A stretch of DNA of 64,000 nucleotides from Malaya genurostris (GCF_030247185.1 NC_080570.1:75248132-75312131), one strand, 5' to 3'. Shown: positions 1 through 15,115, numbered from the stretch's first letter. Notes: generated by a model from the sequence alone, not told the origin. A program made the numbers and translations.

Positions 1-1352
1 CTAATAACGTAATTGTTCTCTCGGCGAGATAACGCCCATTGCACGTAGCACACGCTGTTGCTATAGCCCTAGGCAGTGCTAACTCTAGCAGTGTTCTTGA
101 GCGAGCCAGACTTCCGAAGGACAGAACTATCCCTTTTCAGAATCATCCATTAATTCTCAGCCAAACACTTGCGTGTCCCATTAACGACAATAAACAAAAA
201 GATGGTGAACAGATTACGAGCCTCATTCTCGGTGTGCCTACGACGGTTTTCTTTCCTTCTTAGCAAGCACAGAGCAGGAGTCGCGCGAATTATACTGAAC
301 GAGATGCGAGGGCATATAATCTAGGAACTGCGACCTCATTGAAAAATTTAAACTCAGCACTGCTGAACCCCTTTCTGAAGCATGGTCAATGGCACTCTGA
401 CTCTGGTAAGGGGTGATGCGGATGGGGGCGTGCTGGGGCTGTTAGCTTGAGTGGCGAATCTGGTTGTTTTGTACTGGTTGTCCACTCTGCACTACTCCGG
501 CTGCGGTGAGCGAGCGCATCTGCAGGAGATGAGTTTGTTGTTCATAAGGTTTAAAATATGGCCGTAATTACGACTTTTATTGGATAGCTTTTAGCTTGTG
601 CCCTGCACTCTCAATGCACTGAAACCGGGCTTCGGTTTTTATTCTTTTTTAAACTTGCTGCGTGGCATTGTGCATGAATTCGAATAGCGATCCATGTGAT
701 TGTAGGTTAGTTCAAAGAACGATACGATGAACGATAATGTTACCGAAGACCATCTGGTGTTTGGAGAAATAAGACAGAAAGTGCTGCTAGGAGTAAATGA
801 TACTTGATATCTAACAGAATCCTCATGCATGAATATATTGTTGAATATTATCTACATCTATGAGTTTTTATACTTAACCTTTTAATGTATGATTTTTTAT
901 TTCCTTGTGAAAAACCATTTTTTAAGTAAAACCCTTCAAAAATCAGAAATTTAAATACTACAATTATTCATATAAAACCAACTTCTTGCCAATTGGCAAC
1001 ATTATGCTTTTACATATAAAATAAAAAAAAAAATAATAAAAGAAATGCTGCAAAATAACATGTTTTGGATAAAGAATAAACTCACATCTAAAGCACAATA
1101 TTTTTTGTTCCAACTTATAACGAATATTTTACTTAAAATTCTAAATATCTGGTTTCACTAAATGATAAAAATTAAACTTGAGAACATTCACTCAAATATG
1201 ATTAAAAGAAAAAATAACTGTTCTTTGCATAAATTATTTATACTCTTCTATACATAAACAGAAATGGTGGCAATATTATTAAATAAAATATTTTCATCAG
1301 TTCGGTTTCACATCTCATCCAAGTCAGTCGATAAACCAAAACCGCTTACGTC
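1..1352. other. No recognisable gene; first 600 bases GC-richer
   Basis: Bases 1 to about 630 are clearly less AT-rich than what follows. A 74-codon frame at 39-263 has no motif I recognise. From about 830 the sequence is AT-rich with A/T runs and no open frame of note. No homology to other parts of this window was seen. The left part could be the edge of a host transcript or an old repeat; the sequence does not decide. Confidence 0.4.
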
Positions 1353-2428
1353 CGGGACAGAAGAAACCAAGTACAGTATTGTGTAGTGAACAATAGAACG
1401 ATCTCGAAATGAGTGAACCAAACGAACAAAAGCTACCGCCGGTACGAAAGAATACAATTGTTGACTTCAGACAGTGCAAAATTCGACCTTCGATACGAGA
1501 ACTTGAAGGTTTGCTTAAGGAGCAAATGCATCTTGACATTAAACGTGTGCATTTACTTCAATGCAATAAGACCAATAATGTTGTTTATATCCAGTTCTAT
1601 AAAGAGTTGGATGCAATTCAATTCGCTAAAGACAATAATAATGTGCACTATGTGGAGCATGAAAATATCAAGTACAACATTCCAGTATATATGGAAGATA
1701 GTGCTATAGAAGTGCGGGTGCATGATCTTCCCTCAAGCGTCATCGATCCTTATATTCGCAAAACCATGTCCCAATACGGAAAGAAAGAAAAGTGGAAGAA
1801 TTTTTTCCCCGGTATTTTAAATGGCGTACGTTTGTTACGCGTGCGCTTGAGGAGGCCTATACCTTCTTATGTGACATTCGGTCAGGATACAAGAATCCCG
1901 TGCAAATCACAATCAGATGGCCACATGTCAATATTGCCAAAAAGCTGTTCACTACGGTAAGCCATGTGATAAACCGGACAAGGAGACAACTATACCAAAG
2001 GACAACGGTGCTTCCTTCACACCAACCCCAAGAAACCCCAGTACATCTGTGACAGCCACCAACAACAATGAAGCATCCCCTTCAACGAAACCATCCAACG
2101 TATCCCCTATAGAACAAAGTACACCAGCTGGAGTTAACAGCTTACCATCCAACCAACCAGCAACTGCAAATAATGTACAGCAAGGCGCATCTACAGCAAC
2201 TAACAACGAAATCAACAACAATACCACGCAATGGATGACGAGACGAACCACGAATAAACTGCCCCTCAATCCTCGCAGGAGGAAAATGGAAGCTCCTCTC
2301 CCCCTAGAAAAAGGGTGACAACGAGATCCAATACAAAAAAAAATATCTAAAAACTCAGCTAAATCGGCCACGTAAAGCTTGTGCGCAGATAGGCCTGAAT
2401 AAAATATCTTTTAAATAAGAAAAAAAAC
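1353..2428 (+). mobile_element. ORF1-only (gag-like) non-LTR retroelement, copy 1
   Basis: Homology with the copy at 43096 starts at a shared cgggacagaagaaacc. It runs through a gag-like ORF, a short 3' untranslated stretch (ends cctgaataaaatatc) and an A-rich tail at 2418-2428. No endonuclease or reverse transcriptase lies between the ORF and the tail, and copy 2 has the same layout. The shared 5' start suggests both are close to full length for this subfamily. No clean target duplication was found. Inference: a non-autonomous LINE derivative mobilised by another element's reverse transcriptase. Confidence 0.7.
1409..2351 (+). pseudogene. Gag-like ORF1 with CCHC knuckle, frameshifted
   Basis: The ATG at 1409 opens a frame beginning MSEPNEQKLPPVRK, nearly identical to copy 2. 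Relative to copy 2 there is an in-frame loss of about 15 bases near 1780 and a 14-base deletion near 1910 that shifts the frame. A 1-base loss near 2230 shifts it again. The zinc knuckle CQYCQKAVHYGKPC (C-x2-C-x4-H-x4-C) is therefore in a different frame (1917 onward) from the N-terminus. A Ser/Thr/Asn/Gln/Pro-rich tail follows. Proteins of this kind are LINE ORF1 nucleic-acid chaperones that package element RNA. No start other than 1409 fits, because the match to copy 2 begins there. Confidence 0.75.
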
Positions 2429-2504
2429 TTAGAATAGATTATTTGTTGAAGTTTTATTGTACGAAAACTGGTTTGTTGCCAAGAAGCAACAGTATGCATT
2501 TAGG

Positions 2505-3345
2505 GGTTAACAGATTGTATTTGATTCGATACTGGAACCGGAATTCGAAATTCGGTGTAGCCGAAGTCAGACAAATTCGCCTGAGTATCTGTATAGTTTA
2601 AATTTGTTTCAAAATGTTTGAAAATCAATGAAGACATCTTTGAGGAATCGTAGTGCGAATTAAATTTTTGGGTGCCTTCCGAAACGAAAACTGAATACAA
2701 CCAAAAATGAAAGTGTATACTTGTTTTTATTCTAAACGACGATTCAAATTTTCGTTGTATCCGAAAATATGCAGTATTTTTTGGTAGGACTTTTCATTTT
2801 ACCCTAAGATTGGGAATAACGATTTTGAGTCCAGCTTAAAAATTTTTTTTAAGGTTCTGTTTCGCCGGTTTAAGTGATAGTGATAGTTTAAGTGATAGTG
2901 TGCAATGAACGCACTCCACTCTATAACTCCGGATCCGGAATTCGGATCCGAATGAAATTAAGAAATTCCGTATGGGACCGTAACACCTTTCATTTGAATC
3001 TAAGAAGAAGAAAAGTAAGTGAGATCCATTTGGTAATATATGACCACTATTTCCAGTGTTTCCGGAACCGGAGATCGGGAACCAGGACAGCCGAAATTGG
3101 TTTGTTTAGTTGTCTACTGATAATGGCTGTCAATTTGGGCAGTATTGCAGCCAGTTTAGAATTGTTTTTACGGTTTTTGTTTCACCGGTTTATGTGACGG
3201 TGTACAATATAAAACACACTATACCCAGTTAGCCGCACACACACACACAGACATTGCTCAGCTCGAGAAACTGAGTCGATTTTTGCTAGTCGACTTTTCA
3301 AATGATTGCATAATCTATCTACATATATGAGAAAGGCAAAACGGA
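2505..3345 (+). repeat. Composite interspersed repeat with short (CA)n, copy at 2.5 kb
   Basis: Segments match the 9.07-11.2 kb unit in the same order: a gattcgatactggaaccgg block (2522), a ttgtatccgaaaatatgca block (2754), a ggtttaagtgayrgtg block, then (CA)n at 3236-3250. It ends with the signature gagaaaggcaaaa (3328-3341). The (CA)n is followed by a palindrome-like ctcagctcgag...ctgagtcga block that recurs in other copies. I recognise this arrangement as a very abundant Aedes repeat, but cannot name its class. Confidence 0.7.
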
Positions 3346-5949
3346 CGAAAAAGAAAATGTTGGATCTGGGTGAATTTTGGTATTTGTCTGAGTAGCATCA
3401 ATTTTTTTTTGTGACACAGAATCCAGCGGTTCTTTCAAGGTTGTCTTGAAAATTTCATCAAACGGCCAAAGTAATGAAGAAACTAAAAATGAACTAAAAT
3501 AATTTATCGGTTTTGCTCCTTTTCAAGTGATCCTTGTGGAGAAAAGAGCGTATGGCTGTGACAAATGCTTCGAAATCTTTCAGGAACTGATTAAAATAAG
3601 TGAAAATTTTAGAAAAAGTGCGTTCTATATTTAGCGTTCAGATACACTGGAAACATTATATATGACATGGCGAACAAAACGCAATGATGTCGTTCCCAAA
3701 GCTTTGGTCATTGAATAATAAATTGTCATATTGACATACCATGTTTGAAATTTGGTTATTCGCCTTCGAAATACATCTAATTTAATGTATATCGTTTATT
3801 TATACCCGCCTTTAAACTAGTTACGGTCGTTCACCGGGCTCTCGAAATACATATGCTCAATGAGGAAAAGCACTGATAAATTTTCAATTCCGATGAAAAT
3901 TTTTAAACGCTCGTTGGTTTTAAACGAGCCATTCCAACAGCATAAAAGTTGCCTGATATGCATGAAATTCAGCAAAAGCAATCTACTGATTGCCTTCATA
4001 TTCACTGAAAGTAAAATAAATTACAAAATTATTTCAAATGATCATTTGAATGAATTCGAATTATTCAGATTTCGAGGTATTCCAAGTTGGAAGGCAAACA
4101 ACAAATTAAAATTAACACTGATGTGAAATAATCATTGGAATGTTTTGAATTGGTATGATCGATTCATAAATAGAGTGAAGATTAATTTAGTAGCTAAAAT
4201 TACCTTAACATTGTTTCTCAAAATTCGAAAAAAAGTTCTTAGTTCTATTCAGGATGTTTCACATCATAAAACATCAAATTTATTTTCTTTCAATACTGAA
4301 GTTAGAGAGTTGCAATAGAAACCAATCATAGAGTTGTTTTTTATTGCTTGAGCATATTTGCAATTTGCAATGCGCTGGAAAACAAATAAAACATACAAGG
4401 TATCGATCACAATTTGTCATAATTGGAGAACAAAATCATACTCAACTTTCTGTTCGTTACATTTCAGTTTGATTTCCAAACAGCCCAACGTGTTTCTCTT
4501 CTATTAGAACCCCTTGTACAAAGTTAGGTGGTTTCTTTTGATACAAATTTCCGAAGTAATGCCTTTTTATGCGGTAGATATATAATGCGTAATAAAGACT
4601 GGAGTGTATAAAATGAACGCTTATGAGAGCGGCATCATACACCAACAGGTTCATCGAAACGGATTATTAATCGGTTTTGATACGGATGTAGGTATCAAAA
4701 GAGTTATATTATTATGTGATGTTGAAGCATTGACAGCGGCAGCAGTGACTTCAATAGAATCCATCGAAATACATAAACTCTATCACATGATTTATGGTAA
4801 ACATGCAGCTTGCCAATTGGAATGCTGTTGCAATGCACAGATCATATTGGTTGATGCATGCAGCCGTTCTGCCTGTAACTGTATTCGTAACTGTAACTGT
4901 ATATCGTATCTTCAATCTCGCAAACCGCAAACTTATTCGTTTTATCGATTGATTCAAAATGGACACATTCAAAGAGGATCAACAATGTTAAATTCAGGAT
5001 TGAATGGAAATTAAATAGTCAGTCTGTGGTGAATTGAAACAACAATTTAAAGACCGTATGATGTTCAACCTAGCAGAAAATTACGAGATAGAAGGATAGT
5101 ATATACTTAAACCAGCATGATATTGGTTGCGGCGTTCGGCAATTGTCACTAATGTTTTGTGGCTACATGTTAATGCAGTCATTGTATTGGTTTTCACACG
5201 AGTAGGCTGCATTTGTAAGGAAAAGGAATTGAGTGATAATTGCGATTTTCTACTCATCTGAAGTCTAATTGAATCCAAATGAAATTGTTTCTACATGTCT
5301 GTGCATTTCAATATGCCATTCTAACATGGACCAGCAATGTGGTTGGGTTGTATCAGTCAGGACCTATGAATGTTCAATTTTCCAACAAAATGGATACTCA
5401 GCAAGGACAGCAAGATGCAGCAAAAATTAATTTATGAAGGGTAAATAGTATTATTCTTTGTAAATCCTTGAATATTATGAAATATAATATAGAAAGCATG
5501 TACTTAGATAAAACGTTTCACTAAAATTGATTTTGTTACAATATCGTTGCCTGATTTTCACTTCCAGGGCACGGTATAAAAAGTAGACAGAACGAAACGA
5601 TAAAACTTAAAAAATCGTTGAAAAAATAATGAAAGCAACAGCAGAAGGTTGGTTTCCTTCGAATATGAATAAGGAGTTTGAAAATTTTTGGAAAGCATTT
5701 GATAAGAAATTCTAACAATTTCAACGAAAGCGCGACCGATTCGAGAAGAAGCATTTGGATTGGCTAGAAGAATATGCATTGCAACAATCTAAGACATCTT
5801 AATAGTACGTGAAATTTAGAAAATATTGAACAAAAAGAACAAAAACTCAAATAACATAAAAAATACTAGTTTTTATGCAAAATAACTGCAGATTTGGACT
5901 TAGCGTCCTAAAATTACTCTAATTCGAAATGCTGTAAATAAATAAAGAT
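3346..5949. other. AT-rich intergenic DNA, no gene recognised
   Basis: Small frames are present (for example 4604-5014, 136 codons, with Cys-rich but unpatterned translation) but none shows a domain, a signal peptide or splice-site support. No inverted or tandem repeat of note was seen. Confidence 0.4.
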
Positions 5950-6245
5950 ATAAATTTTGTTTGGCCAGCGTTTGTATGGAGTCGTTCAACTGTACAAAAA
6001 CGTTCCAATTTATAGGTCATATTTGTTGCTGGCAAACGAACCAATTTCGTCTATTCCGGTCATCTGAATCCGGTTTTGGAAGTTTCGGAAATAGTGACCA
6101 AAAACTGCAAAAAAAGATCTCACACACTTTTCTTCAAGATGGCCAAATCGTTTTTTACAAACTTATAGATTCAAAGAAGAAGTCTTACAGTTTTATACGG
6201 AATTCCTAAATTTGTTGTGGATACTACTTGAAACTGACTTTGTGT
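5950..6245 (-). repeat. Composite interspersed repeat fragment, reverse orientation
   Basis: Reading on the minus strand gives the family blocks around an AAGATGG-containing segment (caagatggccaaatcg on plus) and a ccggaa-type block. This is the same order as in the reverse copies at 25.7 and 29.3 kb. It is a fragment without the (CA)n end. Confidence 0.5.
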
Positions 6246-6264
6246 CACAGAAAAATACAAGACT

Positions 6265-6625
6265 TTATTTTGATCGCGATAACATAATGTTTTTATGTAC
6301 TAATCGCATCTAAACTAAATTGTCTAGACTTTGTCACGGTAGATTTATGATACAAGCCTTCAAAGCCGAGATATTCGATGAACAAGTAGAGGTATGTATT
6401 TCCGAGCGTTCCAATTTTCAGCAGTTCTACAGTCAGAAAAAAATACAACATGACCGCTAAACTCAATGAATCATTCTGAAAATTTCACAGAATATTCTCA
6501 ACTAAATTTCGAAGACATTGTCAGGTGGGTTTTTCCATATTCTGCACCGTTTCCAAGAAGATTTAATTTGAAACGGGAAAATAGCATAAAACCTACCGCT
6601 TTACGGTACTGTCCTCAGCACTTTA
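6265..6625 (+). mobile_element. TTAA-flanked TIR family, diverged partial copy A
   Basis: Homologous to the inner and right part of the element at 16687-17339: the shared block runs from tcgcgataacata through gagatattcratgaacaag to a terminal ctgtcctcagcacttta. The left inverted terminus is missing. It is the most diverged of the three copies. It is non-coding. Confidence 0.6.
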
Positions 6626-6629
6626 CAGC

Positions 6630-7156
6630 AGCGATTGTGACTTAATTATGCACAATTTTAGCACAAGACGATTGTTTAAGGTTCCATAAAGTGTAATCTG
6701 TGTCAAATTTATGCATCACTCGACGAATGGTACGGTCAGTGAGCCGTCCATGAACGCCAAAGCATCACGCAATTTTCTGTGCGTTCTACGAATTGAACTG
6801 ATTGTTCTGATGTAAACCAATTCATGATGAATTGTCGAAGATTATTTAACAAAACACCAGAAGTAACTTTGTCAGTTGGATGACCAGAATTACAATAATC
6901 CCTGTCGTAATATATTGCGGTATTGAAGAATTTGGAATGATTTATCTATGTATTTATTTATTTGTTATAATTTCATGTTTTGAATATGTGCATATATTTG
7001 CTTACTCAGGAAATTCCTCGAACTGCAGTAGCTTTCATTTTACATTACATCACCACATTATTCACGGATTTATTTTTGTTTTACATTCAACAAAAATTTC
7101 GACTCTCAGTCATATCTAGTAGCTCAGGTCATAATAATGACAGTGTTTTTTTTTAA
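6630..7156. other. AT-rich stretch, no gene recognised
   Basis: Contains only short frames, such as 6880-7119, whose translation is hydrophobic and low in complexity. No motif or repeat partner was identified. Confidence 0.35.
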
Positions 7157-7215
7157 TGAAACTACACATTTAGAAAAAGTTGTGTAAATTCGAGCGTCGT
7201 ATATGACAAAACACT
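7157..7215 (+). repeat. Terminus of a small repeat family shared with 47953
   Basis: The block acacatttagaaaaagttg followed by tgtaaattcgagcgtc resembles acacacctagaaaaaatcg followed by tgtaaatttacgtctt at 47953. Both then continue with a tatacga/tatatga block. This looks like one end of a MITE; I could not find the other end of either copy. Confidence 0.35.
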
Positions 7216-7879
7216 GACTGATTTAACAGTCGATTCATGCACTTTACAAAATTATTGGGTATTTATTTTAGGTGTCTGTGTGAGATAGTGTTGCGCTTGC
7301 CAAAGATTTAGGACATCCTATCGAAACCAATTATTGAACGAATCTCGTTTTAATGATCTTAGTCAAATGTAGTTTTTTAAAGAATGAAGAATGACAATGT
7401 AAAAGTTAATTTTTCCCTACAATACAATTTGTCGTTAGTTTGCTATCCACTGCTGCCCGGGTTTCAAACCTTCGATTGCATGATTATTCTCTTTTAATTA
7501 TAATTTTAATTGTTCAGATTTTTCAGCGAGAAAAATAAATAATAGGATTGATGGTGTCTGCTGCATTCGCGAAAGTATGTATTCCGGCTTTTGCGTTGTT
7601 TGTCAGATTGTTAATTTAAAATTTGCGTGCTTACAGCACGGATGCTCAGCTTTACCCATTTGCATTTCAGGGTTGTGTTATTTTTTAATTTTCAGCGCTT
7701 TGATTGCCGACTGCGTAATTTATCGTAGATGAAGTGTTTCAATCAAGAATGATGCAGACTGAAATTTATTAAATGTAACACATTTAATGGAATGAGCACG
7801 AGGGTTGCTGCTTGTTTTATTACAAAAAGTAAAGCAAATAATTTAATTATGGTTGGAAAAGGCTTCATTGTTTTTTTTT
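7216..7879. other. No gene recognised
   Basis: AT-rich sequence between a MITE-like terminus and the mariner relic. No open frame over about 60 codons has a recognisable domain. It may include the decayed 3' end of the mariner element, but no inverted terminus was found. Confidence 0.3.
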
Positions 7880-8720
7880 AATATTCTTCACGGCGATTGA
7901 ACACTTCTCCCATTCCGGTTGAGGCACCTTAAAAACGTGTTCCAAAATCATCTTCAGGTGTTGAAAGTTTTTTTTTCTTGATGTACGAAGATAAAAAAAT
8001 CATTGAGTGCTAATGGTTGTGTACCATTCAGAATTGACCGTCCTACGTTGCTTCAGTGTCACAGTTACCACATAACTCGTTTTTAGAAACAGGTGACGAT
8101 TCGCTTCAAAGCGTTTCGAGGGCAAACAACTTGAACAACTTGGATTGAATTTCGCTCGTTTTGGAATACTCATACACTCGATTGCTGTATTCTTACTGGG
8201 GCATAAGAGAGAAAAGAAAAAGTCTTGGTATTAAATTCCTTTTTTGTGGAGACACTTAAGCCAGAGCTCGAACATGCGACAACTGGCTTGCAAGAACTTG
8301 TTTTATATGCATAGATTCATTATTCGTCACCTTTATTTGAGCGATTGTCAAGTGAGGCGGGATGCAACACGTACAAATCGTTCTTACGACTAAAAGTTCA
8401 TGCAATATCAAATGTACGTAAATGGAACTTACGCCCAAGAATGCCTCTATCTCACGGTGTGTCACATGACGATCCTGCGTTATCAGTTCACACACAACAT
8501 CGGTGGTTTCTGGTAAAACGACCGATTTTGGACGACCTTCATGAAATTCGTCGGTGAGCGAACTGCGACGGCGTTTGAAATCATTGAACAAGTTATAAAT
8601 TGTGTTGAGGATTTGTGCTTTCCTTACCAAAGGCTGAATGAAGTAAATCGTGAAAAATTATCGTACGAAAATATTCATTTAATTTTATGCCGAGATGAAA
8701 GTTTTGTTCATTGTATCGTT
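7880..8720 (-). pseudogene. mariner-family transposase relic, catalytic core deleted
   Basis: On the minus strand the N-terminal helix-turn-helix part of a mariner transposase is readable from about 8690 to 8300: NFHLG, FNDFKRRRSSLTDEF, EGRPKSVV, REIEAFLGVSS, LTIAQ. A second block at 8012-8038 reads VNSEWYTTI, and a third at 7901-7928 reads VPQPEWEKC. All three are familiar from insect mariner transposases (usual length about 345 residues). The stretches that should carry the three catalytic aspartates are missing or unreadable, so this is a dead, internally deleted copy. The fragments fall in different frames. No terminal inverted repeat was found. Confidence 0.8.
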
Positions 8721-9065
8721 TATTAGAATCGTGATTTTAGACAATATTTAATTTTCCTACATATTATCGTGTTGAGGTGACGCCAGTGGAGCCGGATGCG
8801 GCGCTAAGCAAACCTGCAATCCACCCGTTTGCCTGGTCTGCTCAAAGTTAGTATGCATTAGTTGATTCAATCAAATCTTCAATTTCAGTGCGAGGACATG
8901 TTAACATCGGTGGCGTAGTCCAAGTCGTCCAATGACCAATAGAAAGCGATGACTTCTGTCTCGTTTAAATGGTCTACCCGTTAGGTACATTCACCTTAGA
9001 TAGGTACATGTTTACAGTGAGATGGATACCGAAAGCGGCCTCAGCTGTCAAAAGGACACAGCAAA

Positions 9066-11161
9066 TAAAAACGTGCTTAATCCACCTAGCAGTGAGAAAT
9101 ACCATGTGTTTTTTTCGTGAATATTCATCGGTGTATTACTTCTCATGACATTATTTTAATGACCGCGTTTGGCAATTTGAGATTTTAATCACTAATGTCG
9201 AAACTGCAAATCGGATCGAATTTAAATCTAAAAGTGTGACAATTCCATGAAATGTCGAAGTAAGTTCCACTTTAGAGTTTACAATTATTTCCGGTAATTC
9301 CAGAGCCAGTATTCAGGAACCAGCATAATGCAAAACTATTCGTAGGGCCAAAAATATAAATAAGACGAATAAATTGCAATAGTTTTGAGTCCAACTTTGA
9401 AGCTTTTTGGAATTGTCATCCTGAATTCTAGAAACTCAGTACCCTGTAATTTCAGAATCGGATAAAATTCATTAAATTTGTATGGGACCATAAATCCTTT
9501 AATTTGAACTGTTGTGTTTGAAATTCGATTTGGCCTTTTTGAGAAACGATTCTTTTTTTTCGTCTCAATTATAGAGGTTTTAACCGTAAAACTTTCTGGC
9601 CCGAGGTTGGGAATCGAACCCAGACGGGCTGCGTGAAAGGTATCGACTTACCCATCACGCTATACCCGTCCCCAGAAACGATTCGATACTGGAACCGGAA
9701 TTCTAAAATCAGTTAAATTCACGTGAGGAGCTGTATAGTTTACATTTGATTGAAAATGTTCGAAAATCAGAGTAGACATCTTTGAGAAAACGTAGTGCGA
9801 ATTAAATTTTTGGGTACCTTCCTAATAAAAAACTGAATTCCGTTGAAACTGAAATAAGTTTATTTGGTTATCGACTCAAAACTCATACTACTGGAATAAG
9901 GCGAAAAGTCGTTTACACAAAAATATCGATAGTTCTTTTCATGACAAATTTAAGTCCAAAAGAATATTCTGTTTTCAAGGTCAATTAAGACAGATATGGT
10001 CAAAAACTGAGAATCTGAAAACTGAGAACTCCTTAAGAAAACGAAGTGGGTTCACTATTATATGCATTTCCGGCGCCGGAACCCGAGAACCGGTATAATC
10101 GAAGTCGGTTCGTACGGCCAAAAACTAACATGACGTACAAACTTTACTAGTTTTTATTCAAATTTTGAAGATTTTATACAAATTTGCAATCGCACTTTAA
10201 TGTCATTTTCGCTTGAGAAAACTGAAACTGATCCAGGGTAGTTTCATCAAACAAACACTTTTCACGAACCTGTGTTGATTTCGCACTTAGCAACGGGGAT
10301 TTGAGCAAACCTGATATAACAACCAGGTTCGAAACTGACTCGTTTTTTCAGTTCAACAACGTTAGAACTAGGTTCGAAACTGACTTCAAATGAACGGTTT
10401 GACAGCAGTTAGAGTGTAAACTGGGTTAGTTCTGGCATCAAGCGAAAACGACATAAATGACGAATTAAATGTTTGTTGTATCCGAAAATATGCAATAATT
10501 TTTGGTAGGAGCATAAGACCTTTCGTTTGACCCTAAGATTGGGAATAACTGTTTTGTCTAGAGTATACAACATTTTTTACGGCTTTTTTTCCGCTAGTTT
10601 AAGTGACGGTGTACAATATTCTACACTTTAACCCAGGGGTGGAAATAGCAAATTTTTCGATTCACAGTGAATGAAAATAGTCAGTATTATCTTTTCATAT
10701 CACATATTTGTTGTAGATATTATAATGAATTTTGAAATAAATGATTTTTGAGAAGATAAACTTTGGTTTTACTTAGAATTTGAAAAGGTCTTCAATTTGA
10801 TTTTCCACAATTTGAAACATAATCGCAATTTTAGTTTTGTTACCCATTTTTTTAATTCACGGTATTCGATTTTTTGATTCACATTTTCATGCGCAAAATC
10901 AGCTTTTTTAGTTGCCTACTCATAATGACTATCGATTTGTGTAGTTTTGAGACCAGTTTAGAATTTTTCTACGTGTTATTTTTCGCCGGTTTAAGTGACG
11001 GTGTATAATATTGAACACACTTTACCCTATAACTCCGGAACCAGAAGTCGGATCCGGATAAAATGCAGGAATTCCGTATGAGACCGTGAGCCCTTTCATT
11101 TGAATCTAAGTTTGTTAAAATCGGTTCAGCCATCTTCGAGAAAACCTAGTAAGATTATTTG
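9066..11161 (+). repeat. Composite interspersed repeat, unit 1 (left part)
   Basis: Begins with acgtgcttaatccacctagcagtgag (9071 region), which recurs at 15117 at the start of the next unit. Contains recurring modules: Cys-free, non-coding blocks with cggaaccgg-type palindromes, the ttgtatccgaaaatatgca block (10476), a ggtttaagtgacggtg block (10990) and a final aaaatcggttcagccatct block (11117) just before the (CA)n. The unit is interrupted first by a SINE and then by an R1 LINE in its (CA)n. Confidence 0.7.
9542..9684 (-). mobile_element. tRNA-derived SINE with 11-bp target duplication
   Basis: The element body is 9553-9673 on the minus strand, bounded by direct repeats agaaacgattc at 9542-9552 and 9674-9684. 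Its 5' end (ggggacgggtatagcgtgat) carries an A-box-like block. A perfect B box GGTTCGATTCC lies at 9620-9610, typical of a tRNA-derived RNA polymerase III promoter. The 3' end is ggttaaaacctctataattg and an A-rich tail. From memory this head and tail belong to a common mosquito SINE of around 200 bp, so this 121-bp copy seems to lack the middle. The internal promoter may still be intact. Confidence 0.8.
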
Positions 11162-13903
<2,742 letters not shown>

Positions 13904-13959
13904 GTCCAAAGACGAAGAATGCCGGACTGTTTTCGGCACCCTAAGAAGACGAACGAAGC

Positions 13960-14760
13960 GTGTGGAATGCTGCTCGGTTTTCGGGATAGGTTTCTTCGCC
14001 GGGAAACTCTCCGTCGGGTAGGCTAGACCCACCACCGTGGGCTAGTTGAGCGTCGTAAACCGGTTTCGGAACGTCGGTTTCGAAAGAACTTCCAGCGTCG
14101 GCGAACACTCTGTCGCGGTAGGCTAGATCCTTCGGCGGGGACTAGTCAAGTAGCCACCACAACACCGACTTGTGTCGTCGAGGCGCCAGCGAACTTGAAG
14201 CTATGCTCCAACTGGAATCGCCGGACCGACCTCGGCACTCTCTCGTGTGTCCCGTGTGGTGTAACAGGGGACTCGGTGTCGGGAGAGCCTCTTTCGCCGG
14301 GGAACTCTCCGTCGGTGTAGTCTAGATCTTTCATCGGGGATTAGACGAGTAGTTCGTGGCGTAGCACCGTTAAGATAGTCGGGGCACCAGTGAACCGAAA
14401 GCCATCCTTCAACCGGCATCATTGGATCGACCCAGGCATCCTTACGGTCGGGCCGTGGACGAGTATCGAAAACGTCGGTTTCGGGAGAACTTCCATCGTC
14501 GGGGAACTCTCTGTCGGTGTAGGCTAGATCCATCACCGGGGACTAGTCGAGTAGACGCCACAACACCGATTCGAGTTGTCGGGGCATCAGCGAACCGGAC
14601 GCCATGCTCCAACCGGAATCGCAGAGCAGACCTCGGCACTCCTTCGGGTGTCCCGCGTGGCGTAAAAGGGGAAACTCTCAGTCGGTGTAGGCTAGATCCA
14701 TCGTCGGGGATCAGTCGAGTAGTGTGGCGCGACGTAGCGGCATTGGGTCGTCCAGGCGCC
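13960..14760 (+). repeat. Imperfect tandem repeats in the R1 3' untranslated region
   Basis: The phrase gtaggctaga (or gtagtctaga) recurs at about 14018, 14120, 14318, 14518 and 14686, each followed by a tcnnncggggaytagtcgagtag-like block. Spacing is about 100 to 200 bp. The region is GC-rich compared with its surroundings. It lies between the ORF2 stop and the A-tail, so it belongs to the element and may carry the RNA structure its reverse transcriptase recognises (inference). Confidence 0.75.
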
Positions 14761-15002
14761 AAAGGTGGATCGAGATGAATAAAGAGAGAAACCCAGGAGC
14801 TCATTTTCTCCCAAACGAAGAAGTGCATGAGCACAGCCTCCCCCGAAGTATTAAGCTAAGTTTAGTTCCGGGGGGATCGAGGCAAGATGTCCAAGGTGTT
14901 TTAGTGGGTAAGGTTCAGCCAGTCCAACTCGCTGGTTCACAATAGCGGTAGCTTGACAACTACCGAGCGCGTGAGCTGGGAAAGTAAAAAAAAAATAAAT
15001 AA

Positions 15003-15115
15003 AACACACACACAGGCATTGCTCAGCTTGATGAACTGAGTCGAATGGTATATGACACTTTTTTCCAAGTAGGTTTTCGAGTGAATGCATAACCTTTCTA
15101 TATGAGAAAGGCAAA
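15003..15115 (+). repeat. Composite repeat unit 1, right part after the R1
   Basis: Resumes with acacacacacagg then cattgctcagcttgatgaac...gagtcgaatggtatatgac and closes with tatatgagaaaggcaaaa. This is exactly the segment that follows (CA)n in the other copies. It proves the R1 interrupted the CA tract. Confidence 0.8.

Noticed and set aside
4604..5014. 136-codon frame with several cysteines
   Set aside because: The cysteine spacing is irregular, the frame has no secretion signal, and the reverse strand is open too.
9598..9673. A functional tRNA gene
   Set aside because: The B box is good, but the stems do not close as in a tRNA, and the block continues into a SINE tail with a target duplication around the whole.
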